From the NCBI GenBank assembly GCA_964344485.1, contig CAYFNF010000002.1:62001-126000 (forward strand): a stretch of 64,000 nucleotides of DNA, in the 5' to 3' direction. The translations under genes and the position numbers were made by a program. The notes beneath the pieces are model-generated. The model was not told where the DNA came from. It did no database searches and worked only from the letters and a program-made list of their open reading frames with translations. Of the stretch, positions 1-8,500 are shown piece after piece (the first letter of the stretch is position 1; each line of letters begins with the position of its first letter). The stretch is from CAYFNF01 sp964344485. GTDB taxonomy: Bacteria; Patescibacteriota; Patescibacteriia; UBA9570; XYC2-FULL-38-9.

Positions 1-810
1 AAAAAAGGTGGAACCGTAGGCAACATTGCATACTCTCTCTCTTTATTACAACAACAACCTATTATCATTGCCTCTGCTGGCAATGATTTCACAGCGTACT
101 TGCAGTACTTAAAAGACCTCGGCATCTCAACAGAGCATATCGAGGTACATGAAGATGTGACCACAGCCTCAGCGTATATTATTACTGATATGAGCGATAA
201 TCAGATTACCGGCTTCTTTATGGGTGCAATGGAACGTGAGACCTCTGCTACTATGACTGACTGGAACGCTGCAGATTCCATGGTGTGTCTCTCTCCTGGC
301 AATAAGCAAGATATGTTGCGTTACAGTCGTGAATGTAAAGAAAACAGTACAAGATATATATTTGATCCCGGGCAGACGCTACCGTTTCTAGAGCCCGAAG
401 AGATTACAGAGCTCATTACTGGCGCGTATATACTAGTGACTAACGATTATGAATTGCAGATGATTTTAAACCGTACTGAACTCACAGAGCAAGATATTCG
501 TGAGAAAGTGTCAGTGCTTATTACTACTTTAGGAAAAGAAGGGTCAACCATCATGGTCGAAGGTGAACAGCACGATATACCAGTGTGTAGCACGACTGAT
601 GTAAAGGATCCAACCGGAGCAGGGGATGCGTACAGAAGCGGCATTATTGCAGGAATAAGCAATGATTTATCGTGGGATCAAGTTGGCAAGGTCGCTTCGG
701 TCGCAGCTGTCTATGCCGTAGAGCAGTATGGTACTCAAGAGCACTCATATACCATGAAAGAGTTTCAGAAACGGTACCAAGAGAGTTTTAATGAACAATG
801 TCCTATATAA
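1..810 (+). CDS. PfkB-family carbohydrate kinase, probably adenosine kinase (5' end outside window)
   Basis: The reading frame is open from base 1, so the start lies upstream and the first visible residues (KKGGTVGNIAYSLSLL) belong to the gene. The PfkB signature 2 is present as DPTGAGDAYRSG near the C-terminus and holds the catalytic Asp. The N-terminal GG-x-x-GN-A substrate-binding motif and the ITDMSDNQITGFFMGAM stretch resemble bacterial adenosine kinases more than sugar kinases. Such enzymes phosphorylate adenosine to AMP with ATP in the cytoplasm. The next gene encodes SAH hydrolase, whose product is adenosine, so salvage of that adenosine is the likely role. This specificity is inferred from context and motif; ribokinase-type activity remains possible. 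Confidence 0.85.
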   Translation, partial: KKGGTVGNIAYSLSLLQQQPIIIASAGNDFTAYLQYLKDLGISTEHIEVHEDVTTASAYIITDMSDNQITGFFMGAMERETSATMTDWNAADSMVCLSPGNKQDMLRYSRECKENSTRYIFDPGQTLPFLEPEEITELITGAYILVTNDYELQMILNRTELTEQDIREKVSVLITTLGKEGSTIMVEGEQHDIPVCSTTDVKDPTGAGDAYRSGIIAGISNDLSWDQVGKVASVAAVYAVEQYGTQEHSYTMKEFQKRYQESFNEQCPI

Positions 811-831
811 TAATTTATTGTACATAACCAC

Positions 832-2088
832 ATGAGAATTGATATTGCACAACCGTCGCTTGCTGCACAAGGCAAGAAAAAAATCGAGTGGGCAGAGTCA
901 CAAATGGATGTTCTGCGTGATACTCGTAAACGTTTTAAGAAGCAGAAACCGTTACGTGGCAAGCGAATTGCTGCGTGTTTACACGTCACCACTGAAACTG
1001 CAGTGTTGATGCAGACATTAAAAGCCGGAGGAGCTGATGTTACTTTAGTTGCATCTAATCCATTAAGCACTCAAGACGATACTGCTGCGTCGCTCGTCAA
1101 GCACTATAAAGTGCCGGTGATGGCGATTAAAGGTGAAGATCGCAATACGTACTATAAACATCTCAATGCAGCGGTTGATCAAAAACCACACATTACTATG
1201 GATGATGGTGCAGATTTAGTCTCCCTGTTACACGGAAAGAGGAAGAAAGAGGCTGAACATGTGATGGGGTCAACCGAAGAAACAACAACTGGTGTTATTC
1301 GATTACAAGCAATGGAAGCACAAGGGAAATTAAAGTTTCCAGCAGTTGCTGTAAATTCATCAAAGACAAAGCATCTATTTGATAATCGATATGGAACAGG
1401 CCAGTCTACGATAGACGGAATTCTCCGAGCGACTAATTTATTAATAGCAGGAAAGGTAGTAGTTATCGCGGGATACGGTTGGTGTGGACGAGGTGTGGCA
1501 ACCAGAGCTCGTGGAATGGGAGCGCGGGTAGTAGTCACTGAAGTAGATCCTATTAGAGGACTTGAAGCAACCATGGATGGATTTACAGTAATGCCAATGC
1601 GAAAAGCAGTAGTTCATGCTGATGTTATTGTAACGCTTACTGGCAACATTAATGTTGTAGACAAGCAGCATTTTGCAAAGATGAAAGACGGTGCTGTAGT
1701 CTGTAACTCTGGGCACTTCGATTGCGAGCTTAATCTGGAAGCACTGCGCAAGTTGTCTACTTCCAGAAAGGAAGTGCGACCGTTCACAGTTCAATATACG
1801 CTTCCTAATAAGAGACGTATTATGGTACTTGGAGAGGGGCGCTTGATTAACCTGGCTTCAGCAGAAGGTCATCCAGCTTCAGTCATGGATATGAGTTTTG
1901 CTAATCAAGCACTCGCAGCAGAGTTTATTGTGAAGCGTTACGGTACGTTAGAGAACAAAGTATACGCATTACCAGATGAAGTTGATGTGAAGATAGCGAA
2001 AGCAAAACTAAAAGCAATGAAGCTTTCTATTGATACGCTTACATCTCAGCAGCAAGAGTATCTTGCATCGTGGAACATCGGAACATAG
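832..2088 (+). CDS. ahcY: Adenosylhomocysteinase (S-adenosyl-L-homocysteine hydrolase)
   Basis: The 418-residue protein matches the SAH hydrolase family along its length. It splits S-adenosylhomocysteine into adenosine and homocysteine, clearing the product of SAM-dependent methylation. Visible features are the substrate-domain segment LHVTTETAVLMQTLKAGGA, the NNxST-like AVNSSKTKHLFDNRYGTGQS region, and an NAD-binding Rossmann motif VVVIAGYGWCGRGVA around residue 205. The C-terminal NLASAEGHPASVMDMSFANQ is also typical. At 418 residues it is the short form, close to archaeal and Thermotoga enzymes. A -10-like TATAAT lies at 806-811, giving a possible leader of about 14 bases. It follows the adenosine-kinase-like gene by 21 bases, and the pair would form an adenosine branch of the methyl cycle. 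Confidence 0.95.
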   Translation: MRIDIAQPSLAAQGKKKIEWAESQMDVLRDTRKRFKKQKPLRGKRIAACLHVTTETAVLMQTLKAGGADVTLVASNPLSTQDDTAASLVKHYKVPVMAIKGEDRNTYYKHLNAAVDQKPHITMDDGADLVSLLHGKRKKEAEHVMGSTEETTTGVIRLQAMEAQGKLKFPAVAVNSSKTKHLFDNRYGTGQSTIDGILRATNLLIAGKVVVIAGYGWCGRGVATRARGMGARVVVTEVDPIRGLEATMDGFTVMPMRKAVVHADVIVTLTGNINVVDKQHFAKMKDGAVVCNSGHFDCELNLEALRKLSTSRKEVRPFTVQYTLPNKRRIMVLGEGRLINLASAEGHPASVMDMSFANQALAAEFIVKRYGTLENKVYALPDEVDVKIAKAKLKAMKLSIDTLTSQQQEYLASWNIGT

Positions 2089-2110
2089 AGCTACCCAATA
2101 AAGTCATCTA

Positions 2111-2647
2111 ATGTCAAAAAAACCATTTACTCGGTTATCTCGTAAACAGGTTTTTGAGTGTCCTTACTATTCTATTCAGCATGAAACGTACGTATTGCCA
2201 AATGATGATACCGGAGATTATTATATAGTTCACCGACCGCCAACTGCGATGGTTATTCCTGAGACTGCACAGCAGACGTTTATTCTTACTAAGCAGTATC
2301 GGTATATCTCTAAAAAGTGGTCCATAGAGTTTCCTGCTGGTACTGGTGAGAAGATGGAGGAGTATTCTGATATTGCTGCACGAGAATTGCTTGAAGAATG
2401 TGGTGTAACTGCACGAAGACTGAAACAAATAGCTGCAGTTGAACCGTTTAATGGCATTTCAGATGAAATATGTGCAATTTTTCACGCTACTGAGCTTGAA
2501 TTGACCAATCCTTCTCCGGATCCGGACGAGGAGATATCACAAATAGAGCTTACAGCCAAAGAGATTGACGATTTGATAGAATCGAATACAATAGTATGTG
2601 GAATCACCATAGCTGCATGGTGTCTGTATAAGCAATTAATAAAGTAA
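2111..2647 (+). CDS. Nudix hydrolase, ADP-ribose pyrophosphatase-like
   Basis: The 178-residue protein has a clear Nudix box starting with GTGEKMEE and ending in the REL-LEE-CGV helix (residues about 78-100), where the glutamates bind the divalent metal. A preceding FPAG-type segment (SIEFPAGTGE) and a C-terminal DPDEEISQIEL region place it among ADP-ribose/NDP-sugar pyrophosphatases, which cleave nucleoside-diphosphate-X to NMP and phospho-X. The physiological substrate cannot be told from sequence. It starts 22 bases after ahcY and ends 2 bases before rmlB, so it may share a transcript with either neighbour. The downstream NDP-sugar genes make a sugar-nucleotide substrate possible but unproven. 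Confidence 0.9.
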   Translation: MSKKPFTRLSRKQVFECPYYSIQHETYVLPNDDTGDYYIVHRPPTAMVIPETAQQTFILTKQYRYISKKWSIEFPAGTGEKMEEYSDIAARELLEECGVTARRLKQIAAVEPFNGISDEICAIFHATELELTNPSPDPDEEISQIELTAKEIDDLIESNTIVCGITIAAWCLYKQLIK

Positions 2648-2649
2648 AC

Positions 2650-3699
2650 ATGAAGATACTTTTAACTGGTGGAATGGGGTTTATGGGGTCTCACATGGTC
2701 CGATATCTGCTAGATAATTACCCTGATTACTCAGTCGTAAATGTAGATGCATTAACATATGCTGGAAATCCAGCGAATGTGAAGGATGTTGAAGATAATC
2801 CTCGATACTCTTTTATCAAGGGTGATATCGCTGAAAGAAAGTTCGTTGAAGAGGTTATTCACAAAGTCAAACCAGATGCAATTATCAACTACGCAGCAGA
2901 AACGCATGTAGATCGGTCTATTATGGATCCAGATGCATTCTTGCGCACTGATATCTTTGGCACACATAATTTGCTTGAAGTTGTGCGACATGACGGCGTG
3001 GAGCGCATGGTGCAGATCTCTACAGATGAAGTCTTTGGTAGCACTGAAGAAGGTGAATTCTTTGAGAACTCTCCATACAAACCGAATAGCCCATACTCAG
3101 CATCAAAAGCTGGTGCAGACCATCTCTGTCGCGCATATTGGATGAGTTACCAAACACCAGTGATCATGACGCACAGCTGTAATTTTTACGGATCACATCA
3201 GCATCCCGAGAAAGTCATCCCATGGTTTGTTATTAATCTGATGAATGACAAGCCGGTGACTATTCACGGAACTGGTCGTCAGATTAGAGAGTGGATCTAT
3301 ACCAGCGATCACTGTCGCGCAGTTGATGCAATTTTACATAAAGGGTGTGATGGAGAGGTGTATAATATCGGAACCGGAAAGCGTCGCAGTATTCTAGACT
3401 TAGCAAAGGAGATCCTTCGCATCATGGAGAAGGATGAGAAGCTCATAAAATTTACCAAGGACCGCCCGGGACAAGACTATCGGTACGCAACAAATTTCAG
3501 CAAGCTGAAAATAGAGCTTGATTGGGAGCCACTGGTTTCTTTCGAAGAAGGGCTCGAAAAAACAGTTGCGTGGTATATGGAAAACCAAGATTGGTGGCAA
3601 GCGATCGTACAAGGGGAGTTCAAAGACTATAAGAAGAAGCTTGAGAAGATGTATGAGTTTGATAGTGATGAACCACCAGTAGCTAAAAAAGAACAGTAG
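2650..3699 (+). CDS. rfbB: dTDP-glucose 4,6-dehydratase
   Basis: This is an extended short-chain dehydrogenase of 349 residues, the usual RmlB length. It has an N-terminal NAD-binding TGGMGFMGSH motif, the STDEVFGS active-site segment and the YSASKAGADH (YxxxK) catalytic pair near residues 146-150. RmlB converts dTDP-glucose to dTDP-4-keto-6-deoxyglucose, the second step of dTDP-L-rhamnose synthesis. It is followed after 3 bases by an RmlD-like gene. RmlA and RmlC are not in the window. The C-terminus carries a short charged tail (DSDEPPVAKKEQ). Product use is likely in surface polysaccharide; assignment to rhamnose rather than another 6-deoxysugar rests on the neighbouring RmlD. Confidence 0.95.
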   Translation: MKILLTGGMGFMGSHMVRYLLDNYPDYSVVNVDALTYAGNPANVKDVEDNPRYSFIKGDIAERKFVEEVIHKVKPDAIINYAAETHVDRSIMDPDAFLRTDIFGTHNLLEVVRHDGVERMVQISTDEVFGSTEEGEFFENSPYKPNSPYSASKAGADHLCRAYWMSYQTPVIMTHSCNFYGSHQHPEKVIPWFVINLMNDKPVTIHGTGRQIREWIYTSDHCRAVDAILHKGCDGEVYNIGTGKRRSILDLAKEILRIMEKDEKLIKFTKDRPGQDYRYATNFSKLKIELDWEPLVSFEEGLEKTVAWYMENQDWWQAIVQGEFKDYKKKLEKMYEFDSDEPPVAKKEQ

Positions 3700-3702
3700 T
3701 AT

Positions 3703-4581
3703 ATGGAGCGACCAATCATCATTCTTGGAGGAAATGGTATGCTTGGTCAGGATCTGGCTGAGGTCTTTAAAGAGTCGTCACCATTGATTTGGGATCGAGA
3801 AGATCTGGATATTACAGATAAGGATGTAGTACAGGCGACAATACAAGAACATCAACCGCAGTTAGTTATTAACGCAGCAGCGTATAATTTTGTTGATGAT
3901 GCTGAAGAGGAGAAGGGATTCGAAGCAGCGTTGAAAGTGAATGCAGATGGTCCAAAATACCTGGCGCAAGCGTGTAAAGACAATGACGCGGTGTTTGTCC
4001 ACTACAGCACCGACTATGTGTTTGACGGGAAAAGTATCGAAGGATACGAGGAATATGATGAACCAAGTCCAAAGAGCAATTACGCGATATCAAAACTACA
4101 AGGGGAAGAGCATGTGACCGCTTTTATGCTAGAGGCACGAATGTATGTAATCCGGACTTGTCGATTGTTTGGAAATGCGGGAAGTGGGGAAGATACCAAA
4201 CAGAGTTTTGTTGATCTCATGCTGTCTTTAGCAAAGAAGAAAGATTCACTGGATGTGGTTGATGAAGAAGTTGCGTCACCGACGTATTCAATGGATTTGG
4301 CACAACAGACAAAGCTGCTGTTAAGTGAACATCAGTATCCTAGCGGCATCTATCATATGACAAATAGCGGTTCTTGTACGTGGTATGAATTTGCGAAGGA
4401 GATATTTGCGCAAGCAGGAAATGATATACCAGTGAATCCAGTGACAGCTGATGCATTTCCACGTCCTGCGCATCGACCAGCGTACTCAGTATTGCTTAAT
4501 ACAAAATTACCACCTATGCGTTCTTGGCAAGATGCATTGCGTGCATATTTACAGAGCAAGGACTTACTCGTGAAGAAGTAG
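3703..4581 (+). CDS. rfbD: dTDP-4-dehydrorhamnose reductase
   Basis: The 292-residue protein begins with a GGNGMLGQDL dinucleotide-binding motif. It carries YSTDYVFDG and the catalytic YAISK (YxxxK) segment, the standard RmlD pattern. RmlD reduces dTDP-4-keto-L-rhamnose to dTDP-L-rhamnose with NAD(P)H. It starts 3 bases after rmlB and is surely co-transcribed with it. Its last 18 bases overlap the 3' end of the minus-strand PEGA gene if that gene's frame is corrected (see 4564-5459). A divergent sugar reductase of the same family cannot be excluded, but gene pairing makes RmlD the best call. Confidence 0.92.
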   Translation: MERPIIILGGNGMLGQDLAEVFKESSPLIWDREDLDITDKDVVQATIQEHQPQLVINAAAYNFVDDAEEEKGFEAALKVNADGPKYLAQACKDNDAVFVHYSTDYVFDGKSIEGYEEYDEPSPKSNYAISKLQGEEHVTAFMLEARMYVIRTCRLFGNAGSGEDTKQSFVDLMLSLAKKKDSLDVVDEEVASPTYSMDLAQQTKLLLSEHQYPSGIYHMTNSGSCTWYEFAKEIFAQAGNDIPVNPVTADAFPRPAHRPAYSVLLNTKLPPMRSWQDALRAYLQSKDLLVKK

Positions 4582-5459
4582 GTCGTACCAGTATTCAGAT
4601 GACACAAAGGACAATGTGTCCGCTCTTGGATTCATTTGTAATTGAGTTGGGGATGGTAATGTAGTGAGTTGCCATGATTGTCTTTTGTCTCTGTCATCAA
4701 GCTCAAGTGCGAATAACCCATCAGCGTTACTAAAAAAGATATATCCACCATCAGTACTGGTGTACTTTGTCGTGTAAGCATAGATAGTTGCTGTAGGTCT
4801 TTATTGAATATCCACACGTCTTGATCAGTAAGGATAACAGCAACGTCGCTGTTGTTCCATTCGACATCGCGTACAATGCCCTGGATTTTAAATTGATCAG
4901 AAAATTGCTGCAGGTGTGATAGCACGTACGATTCCTGCGTCATGGGATCAACTAATATGTACTGCGGACCATCAAACGCAGTAAGTTGTGAGGCGGTTTG
5001 CCACCCTTGTTCCTTATAGTACGCAATATCTTCTTGTGATAGTGGGGAAGACGATACTGTGGACGGAAGAAGTGAAGTATCACGACGTGTTGGTACCGAA
5101 CGATGAAATAGAAGTATTTCAGGGAAGATGACTGCTTTACCTTCGTATATGGTCAGTTCTTTTTTCCAGTCAAAGAAGTCTACTTTTGATATATGAATTG
5201 TATGCGTCCCTGGCTCCACTGTAGTGATAAAAGGAGTGTGTTGTTCTTGTTCAACGCCATCGAGGTGTACCACTGCATTTTTTGGTGTGGTTTCTATAGC
5301 GAGTGCAGAAGTCTCCACTACAGTCTTCGTATTTGTGTTAATTCGATACCCAGCAGCATAACCAATAATTCCTACTGCGAGGGGCACAGAGAGTGTAATA
5401 AAAATCCAGAATAAAATGGATCGTTGTGCAGGTTTTAAGAATTGACTGACTCGTGGCAT
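4564..5459 (-). CDS. PEGA-domain membrane protein, frameshifted near 4795
   Basis: The N-terminus has one transmembrane helix (about residues 16-37, ending VGIIGYAAGYRI). It is followed by a PEGA-like beta domain (residues about 50-105: IETTPKNAVVHLDG and EPGTHTIHISKVDF), so the bulk should lie outside the membrane. PEGA domains are extracytoplasmic modules often found on cell-surface proteins. The uninterrupted frame stops at 4632 with an unconvincing tail. From about 4795 another frame continues to a stop at 4564 with a much more plausible ending (GGYIFFSNADGLFALELDD, then SEYWYDLLLHE). I therefore place the true 3' end at 4564 and infer a single indel, either a sequencing error or a real mutation. 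The start at 5459 lies 31 bases from the divergent murA start. Confidence 0.7.
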
Positions 5460-5470
5460 TCCAGTATAGT
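5442..5470 (+). promoter_or_regulatory. Putative sigma-70-type promoter of murA
   Basis: TTGACT (5442-5447), a 17-base spacer and TATAGT (5465-5470) lie 20 bases before the murA ATG. Both hexamers differ from consensus at one position. The same hexamers and spacing recur at 60268-60296. The promoter overlaps the 5' end of the divergent PEGA gene. Confidence 0.65.
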
Positions 5471-5490
5471 ACTAAAGTATTTTAACTAAT

Positions 5491-6774
5491 ATGGAGAAGT
5501 TTGTTATACAAGGAAATAATACGTTGGATGGGGAACTTCCAGTAAATGGAGCGAAGAACCATGCGCTGAAGATGATCCCAGCGAGTTTGCTTGCCAATGG
5601 CCCAACGGTAATACACAATGTACCGGAAGTAGAGGATGTACTACGTATGCTTGAAATTGTAGAGAAGATTGGTGGGCAGGTCAAGAAATCTGAAGGAAGT
5701 ATAGTTGAAATCACGCCTCCAGAGCAGTTTGATGGCGAACTACCACGCGATATTGTGCCGTGTTTGCGTGCATCCATAGTACTGGTGGGACCGCTGCTTG
5801 CTCGATATGGAGTAGTATCACTACCGCATCCAGGTGGATGTAATTTAGGCAAGAGACCGATAGATATATTCATAAAAGGGTTTACCGCGCTTGGAGCGTC
5901 TATAAAAGAGAGGGAAGATGGATACCAGTTTAAAGCAAAGAACGGTCTGAAAGGAAATACTATTGTATTTCCGCTCATTAGCGTCACTGCTACTGAAACG
6001 TTGTTAATCGCCGCGACTATGGCATCCGGCACTACGGTGTTGAAAAATGCAGCATGTGAGCCTGAGATTGTGGCACTTGCTGATTATCTAAATACTCATG
6101 GAGCGGATATTCAAGGCGCAGGTACTCATACAATTACGATTCAAGGCGATGCGACAATATCTGCTGGAGAGGCTCGTATTATTCCAGACCGTATAGAAAC
6201 TGGCTCATTTGTTATGCTCGCAGCAGCAACGAACAGTAATTTGACGATTACACGCTGTACACCGGAGGACATCGAGATCCCACTACAGATTCTTCAACAA
6301 GCAGGTATTGAAACCGAAGTGACTGAAGACACCATAACTATTCTTCGCCGAAAGCACGATATCTCTCCAGTACAAATCGTGACACATGAGCATCCGGGTT
6401 TTCCCACAGATCTGCAATCACCTATGACTGTGCTACTCACCCAAGCATCTGGACGAAGCACAGTGCGCGAAACAGTATATGAAGGACGGTTATTCTATAC
6501 AGACCAATTAAATGCTATGGGAGCTTCTATCAATTTACTGGATCCATATCGGGCCGAGATTGACGGCCCAACACCGTTACGAGGAAAGAACCTTGCAAGT
6601 CCAGATATACGAGCAGGAATCGCTATGGTTATTGCTGGATTAATTGCTGAGGGAACCACTACTATTCAAAATATTTATCAAATAGATCGAGGGTATGAGC
6701 GAATTGAAGAACGATTACAGTCCGTTGGAGCAAAGATCGAACGCATCCATGAACACTGTAAACCAAAAAAATAG
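5491..6774 (+). CDS. murA: UDP-N-acetylglucosamine 1-carboxyvinyltransferase
   Basis: MurA transfers enolpyruvate from PEP to UDP-GlcNAc, the first committed step of peptidoglycan synthesis. The 427-residue length is normal for the family. The N-terminal VNGAKNHALKMIPASLL motif carries the Lys/Asn of the active site. The loop LPHPGGCNLGKRPID, around residue 113, keeps the catalytic Cys that fosfomycin alkylates. Since the Cys is retained, the enzyme is predicted to be fosfomycin-sensitive, unlike Asp variants in some bacteria. It overlaps the following protease gene by 26 bases if that starts at 6749. Its promoter is well defined at 5442-5470. Confidence 0.97.
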   Translation: MEKFVIQGNNTLDGELPVNGAKNHALKMIPASLLANGPTVIHNVPEVEDVLRMLEIVEKIGGQVKKSEGSIVEITPPEQFDGELPRDIVPCLRASIVLVGPLLARYGVVSLPHPGGCNLGKRPIDIFIKGFTALGASIKEREDGYQFKAKNGLKGNTIVFPLISVTATETLLIAATMASGTTVLKNAACEPEIVALADYLNTHGADIQGAGTHTITIQGDATISAGEARIIPDRIETGSFVMLAAATNSNLTITRCTPEDIEIPLQILQQAGIETEVTEDTITILRRKHDISPVQIVTHEHPGFPTDLQSPMTVLLTQASGRSTVRETVYEGRLFYTDQLNAMGASINLLDPYRAEIDGPTPLRGKNLASPDIRAGIAMVIAGLIAEGTTTIQNIYQIDRGYERIEERLQSVGAKIERIHEHCKPKK

Positions 6775-8056
6775 AAAAGCAAAAACCACATTTCATTTTT
6801 TCGTTGGGTTGTTGATTTTTATATTTGGCGTGGGCGTGGGCGTGATTATTAATTACCTGCAAGAGTCATATAGTCAGTCATATACCGGACAGACCGCGCA
6901 ATTGACCAATATCGATCGATCTGATTCATACGCATACACGGATGTTGATTTCTCTCTGTTTTGGACAGTATGGGACTCGGTGACTAATCGGTATATAGAA
7001 CAACCGGTGAATGAGGTGGATCTATTCTACGGAGCGGTCACTGGAATGGTTGCTGGCCTTGGAGATCCGCACTCTCTTTTCTTTGATCCAGAAGAGACAG
7101 CAGATTTTTTCGAAGAGATAAATGGAAGTTTTGATGGTATTGGTGCAGAGATCGGTATTAAGAATGATCAACTAACGATTATTGCCCCCCTTCCTGGTTC
7201 ACCAGCCGAGCAAGCAGGGCTCCATGCTGGAGATATTGTTCTAGCAATCGATGATCTAGACTCATCCTTTATGACCGTAAACACTGCAGTTCGATATATT
7301 CGGGGAGAACAGGGCACTACTGTGGTGTTAACGATACAACGTGAAGGTGCAGAAGCGCCGTTTAACGTGGATATAGTGCGCGATACTATTCAAGTTGATA
7401 GCATTACTTGGGAGATGATTGATCAAGGTGAAAAGCGGATTGCTATGATTACAATTACACATTTCAACAGTGATACTGCTCTGTATTTTCAGGAAGCAAT
7501 GAATGCTGTGCTGCTAGAACAACCCGACGGAATCATCCTTGATTTGAGAAATAACGCAGGTGGTTTCTTAGATGCGGCGATTGATATTGCATCAACATTT
7601 ATCGAATCTGGCAACGCGGTGGTATATGAACAGTATAGTGACGGGGAAGAGAAGGCGTATAATGCCACTGGCTCGTCAGCACCGGTGAGAATGGATACTG
7701 TCGTGTTAATTAATAGCGGCTCAGCATCGGCTTCTGAAATTTTAGCTGGTGCGTTACAAGATTATGATATTGCAACGCTCATTGGTACTACATCGTTCGG
7801 AAAAGGGACAGTGCAAGATCTGCAAACATTTTCAGATGGATCATCGTTGAAGCTTACAATTTCTCGATGGTTAACTCCGAATAAAAATCACATTGATGCT
7901 GTTGGCGTTGAACCGGATTATACCGTGGAACGAACCGCAGAAGACTTTTCCAATGACCTGGATCCGCAATATGATGCTGCGCTACTGTTCTTTACTGATG
8001 CACACACATTTGAACAGACATATAACACTCAAACAGAAGAAGAATCAACTAATTAA
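6749..8056 (+). CDS. S41-family C-terminal processing peptidase
   Basis: I chose the ATG at 6749, which puts a hydrophobic signal anchor (FHFFVGLLIFIFGVGVGVII) near the N-terminus; an upstream start at 6695 would extend further into murA. The 435-residue protein has a PDZ domain (about residues 110-195, with GSPAEQAGLHAGDIVLAIDD). The S41 catalytic domain carries the nucleophile in SGSASASEILAGAL and the general-base Lys in TSFGKGTVQ. Members trim C-termini of exported proteins or cell-wall enzymes outside the membrane. Linkage to murA suggests an envelope role, which is inference. Confidence 0.93.
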   Translation: MNTVNQKNRKAKTTFHFFVGLLIFIFGVGVGVIINYLQESYSQSYTGQTAQLTNIDRSDSYAYTDVDFSLFWTVWDSVTNRYIEQPVNEVDLFYGAVTGMVAGLGDPHSLFFDPEETADFFEEINGSFDGIGAEIGIKNDQLTIIAPLPGSPAEQAGLHAGDIVLAIDDLDSSFMTVNTAVRYIRGEQGTTVVLTIQREGAEAPFNVDIVRDTIQVDSITWEMIDQGEKRIAMITITHFNSDTALYFQEAMNAVLLEQPDGIILDLRNNAGGFLDAAIDIASTFIESGNAVVYEQYSDGEEKAYNATGSSAPVRMDTVVLINSGSASASEILAGALQDYDIATLIGTTSFGKGTVQDLQTFSDGSSLKLTISRWLTPNKNHIDAVGVEPDYTVERTAEDFSNDLDPQYDAALLFFTDAHTFEQTYNTQTEEESTN

Positions 8057-8066
8057 ATACTTTATT

Positions 8067-8489
8067 ATGAAAGTGATACTTAAAAAAACCGGCGAGGTGA
8101 AAGAAGTTGCTGACGGATATGCACGCAACTACCTACTTCCAAAAGGCGAAGCAGTAATTGCTACTCCGGATGCGATAGCGAAAATTGAAGCAAAGCAGAA
8201 GCAAGAACAAGATCAGACTGCAAAATCTGCCGAAGAGTGGAAGGGAATTGCTGAGCAGCTTAAAACGCTAACTGTTGAAGTCGCAGTTGCAGCAAATGAA
8301 GATGGTACACTCTTTGGTGCGGTATCAGAGTCTGATATAATTACTGCGTTAAAGGCTCATAATATCTATATTGATCCAGCCTGGTTAAAAATCGAAGAAC
8401 CGATCAAGAAGACCGGAGAGACAGCAGCGCAGCTAGAGTTTCCTAATAATGACAAAGCAAGCGTTTCTATAACAGTGAGCGCGAAGTAA
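8067..8489 (+). CDS. rplI: 50S ribosomal protein L9
   Basis: The ATG at 8067 gives a 140-residue protein starting MKVILKKTGEVKEVADGYARN, a match to the L9 N-terminal RNA-binding domain (GxVxxVxxGYARNYLxPxxxA). A long central helix rich in K, Q and E follows, then a C-terminal domain with DGTLFGAVSESDI and VKL-type strands. L9 bridges to neighbouring ribosomes and affects frame maintenance. An in-frame extension to 7893 is possible on paper but would overlap the protease gene by 160 bases and adds no L9 sequence, so I reject it. Some CPR lineages lack L9, so its presence is a lineage clue. Confidence 0.97.
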   Translation: MKVILKKTGEVKEVADGYARNYLLPKGEAVIATPDAIAKIEAKQKQEQDQTAKSAEEWKGIAEQLKTLTVEVAVAANEDGTLFGAVSESDIITALKAHNIYIDPAWLKIEEPIKKTGETAAQLEFPNNDKASVSITVSAK

Positions 8490-8500
8490 CGCGATGATAT

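Noticed and set aside
7893..8489. Longer N-terminus for ribosomal protein L9
   Set aside because: The extension overlaps the S41 protease gene and has no L9-like sequence; the ATG at 8067 gives a canonical start.
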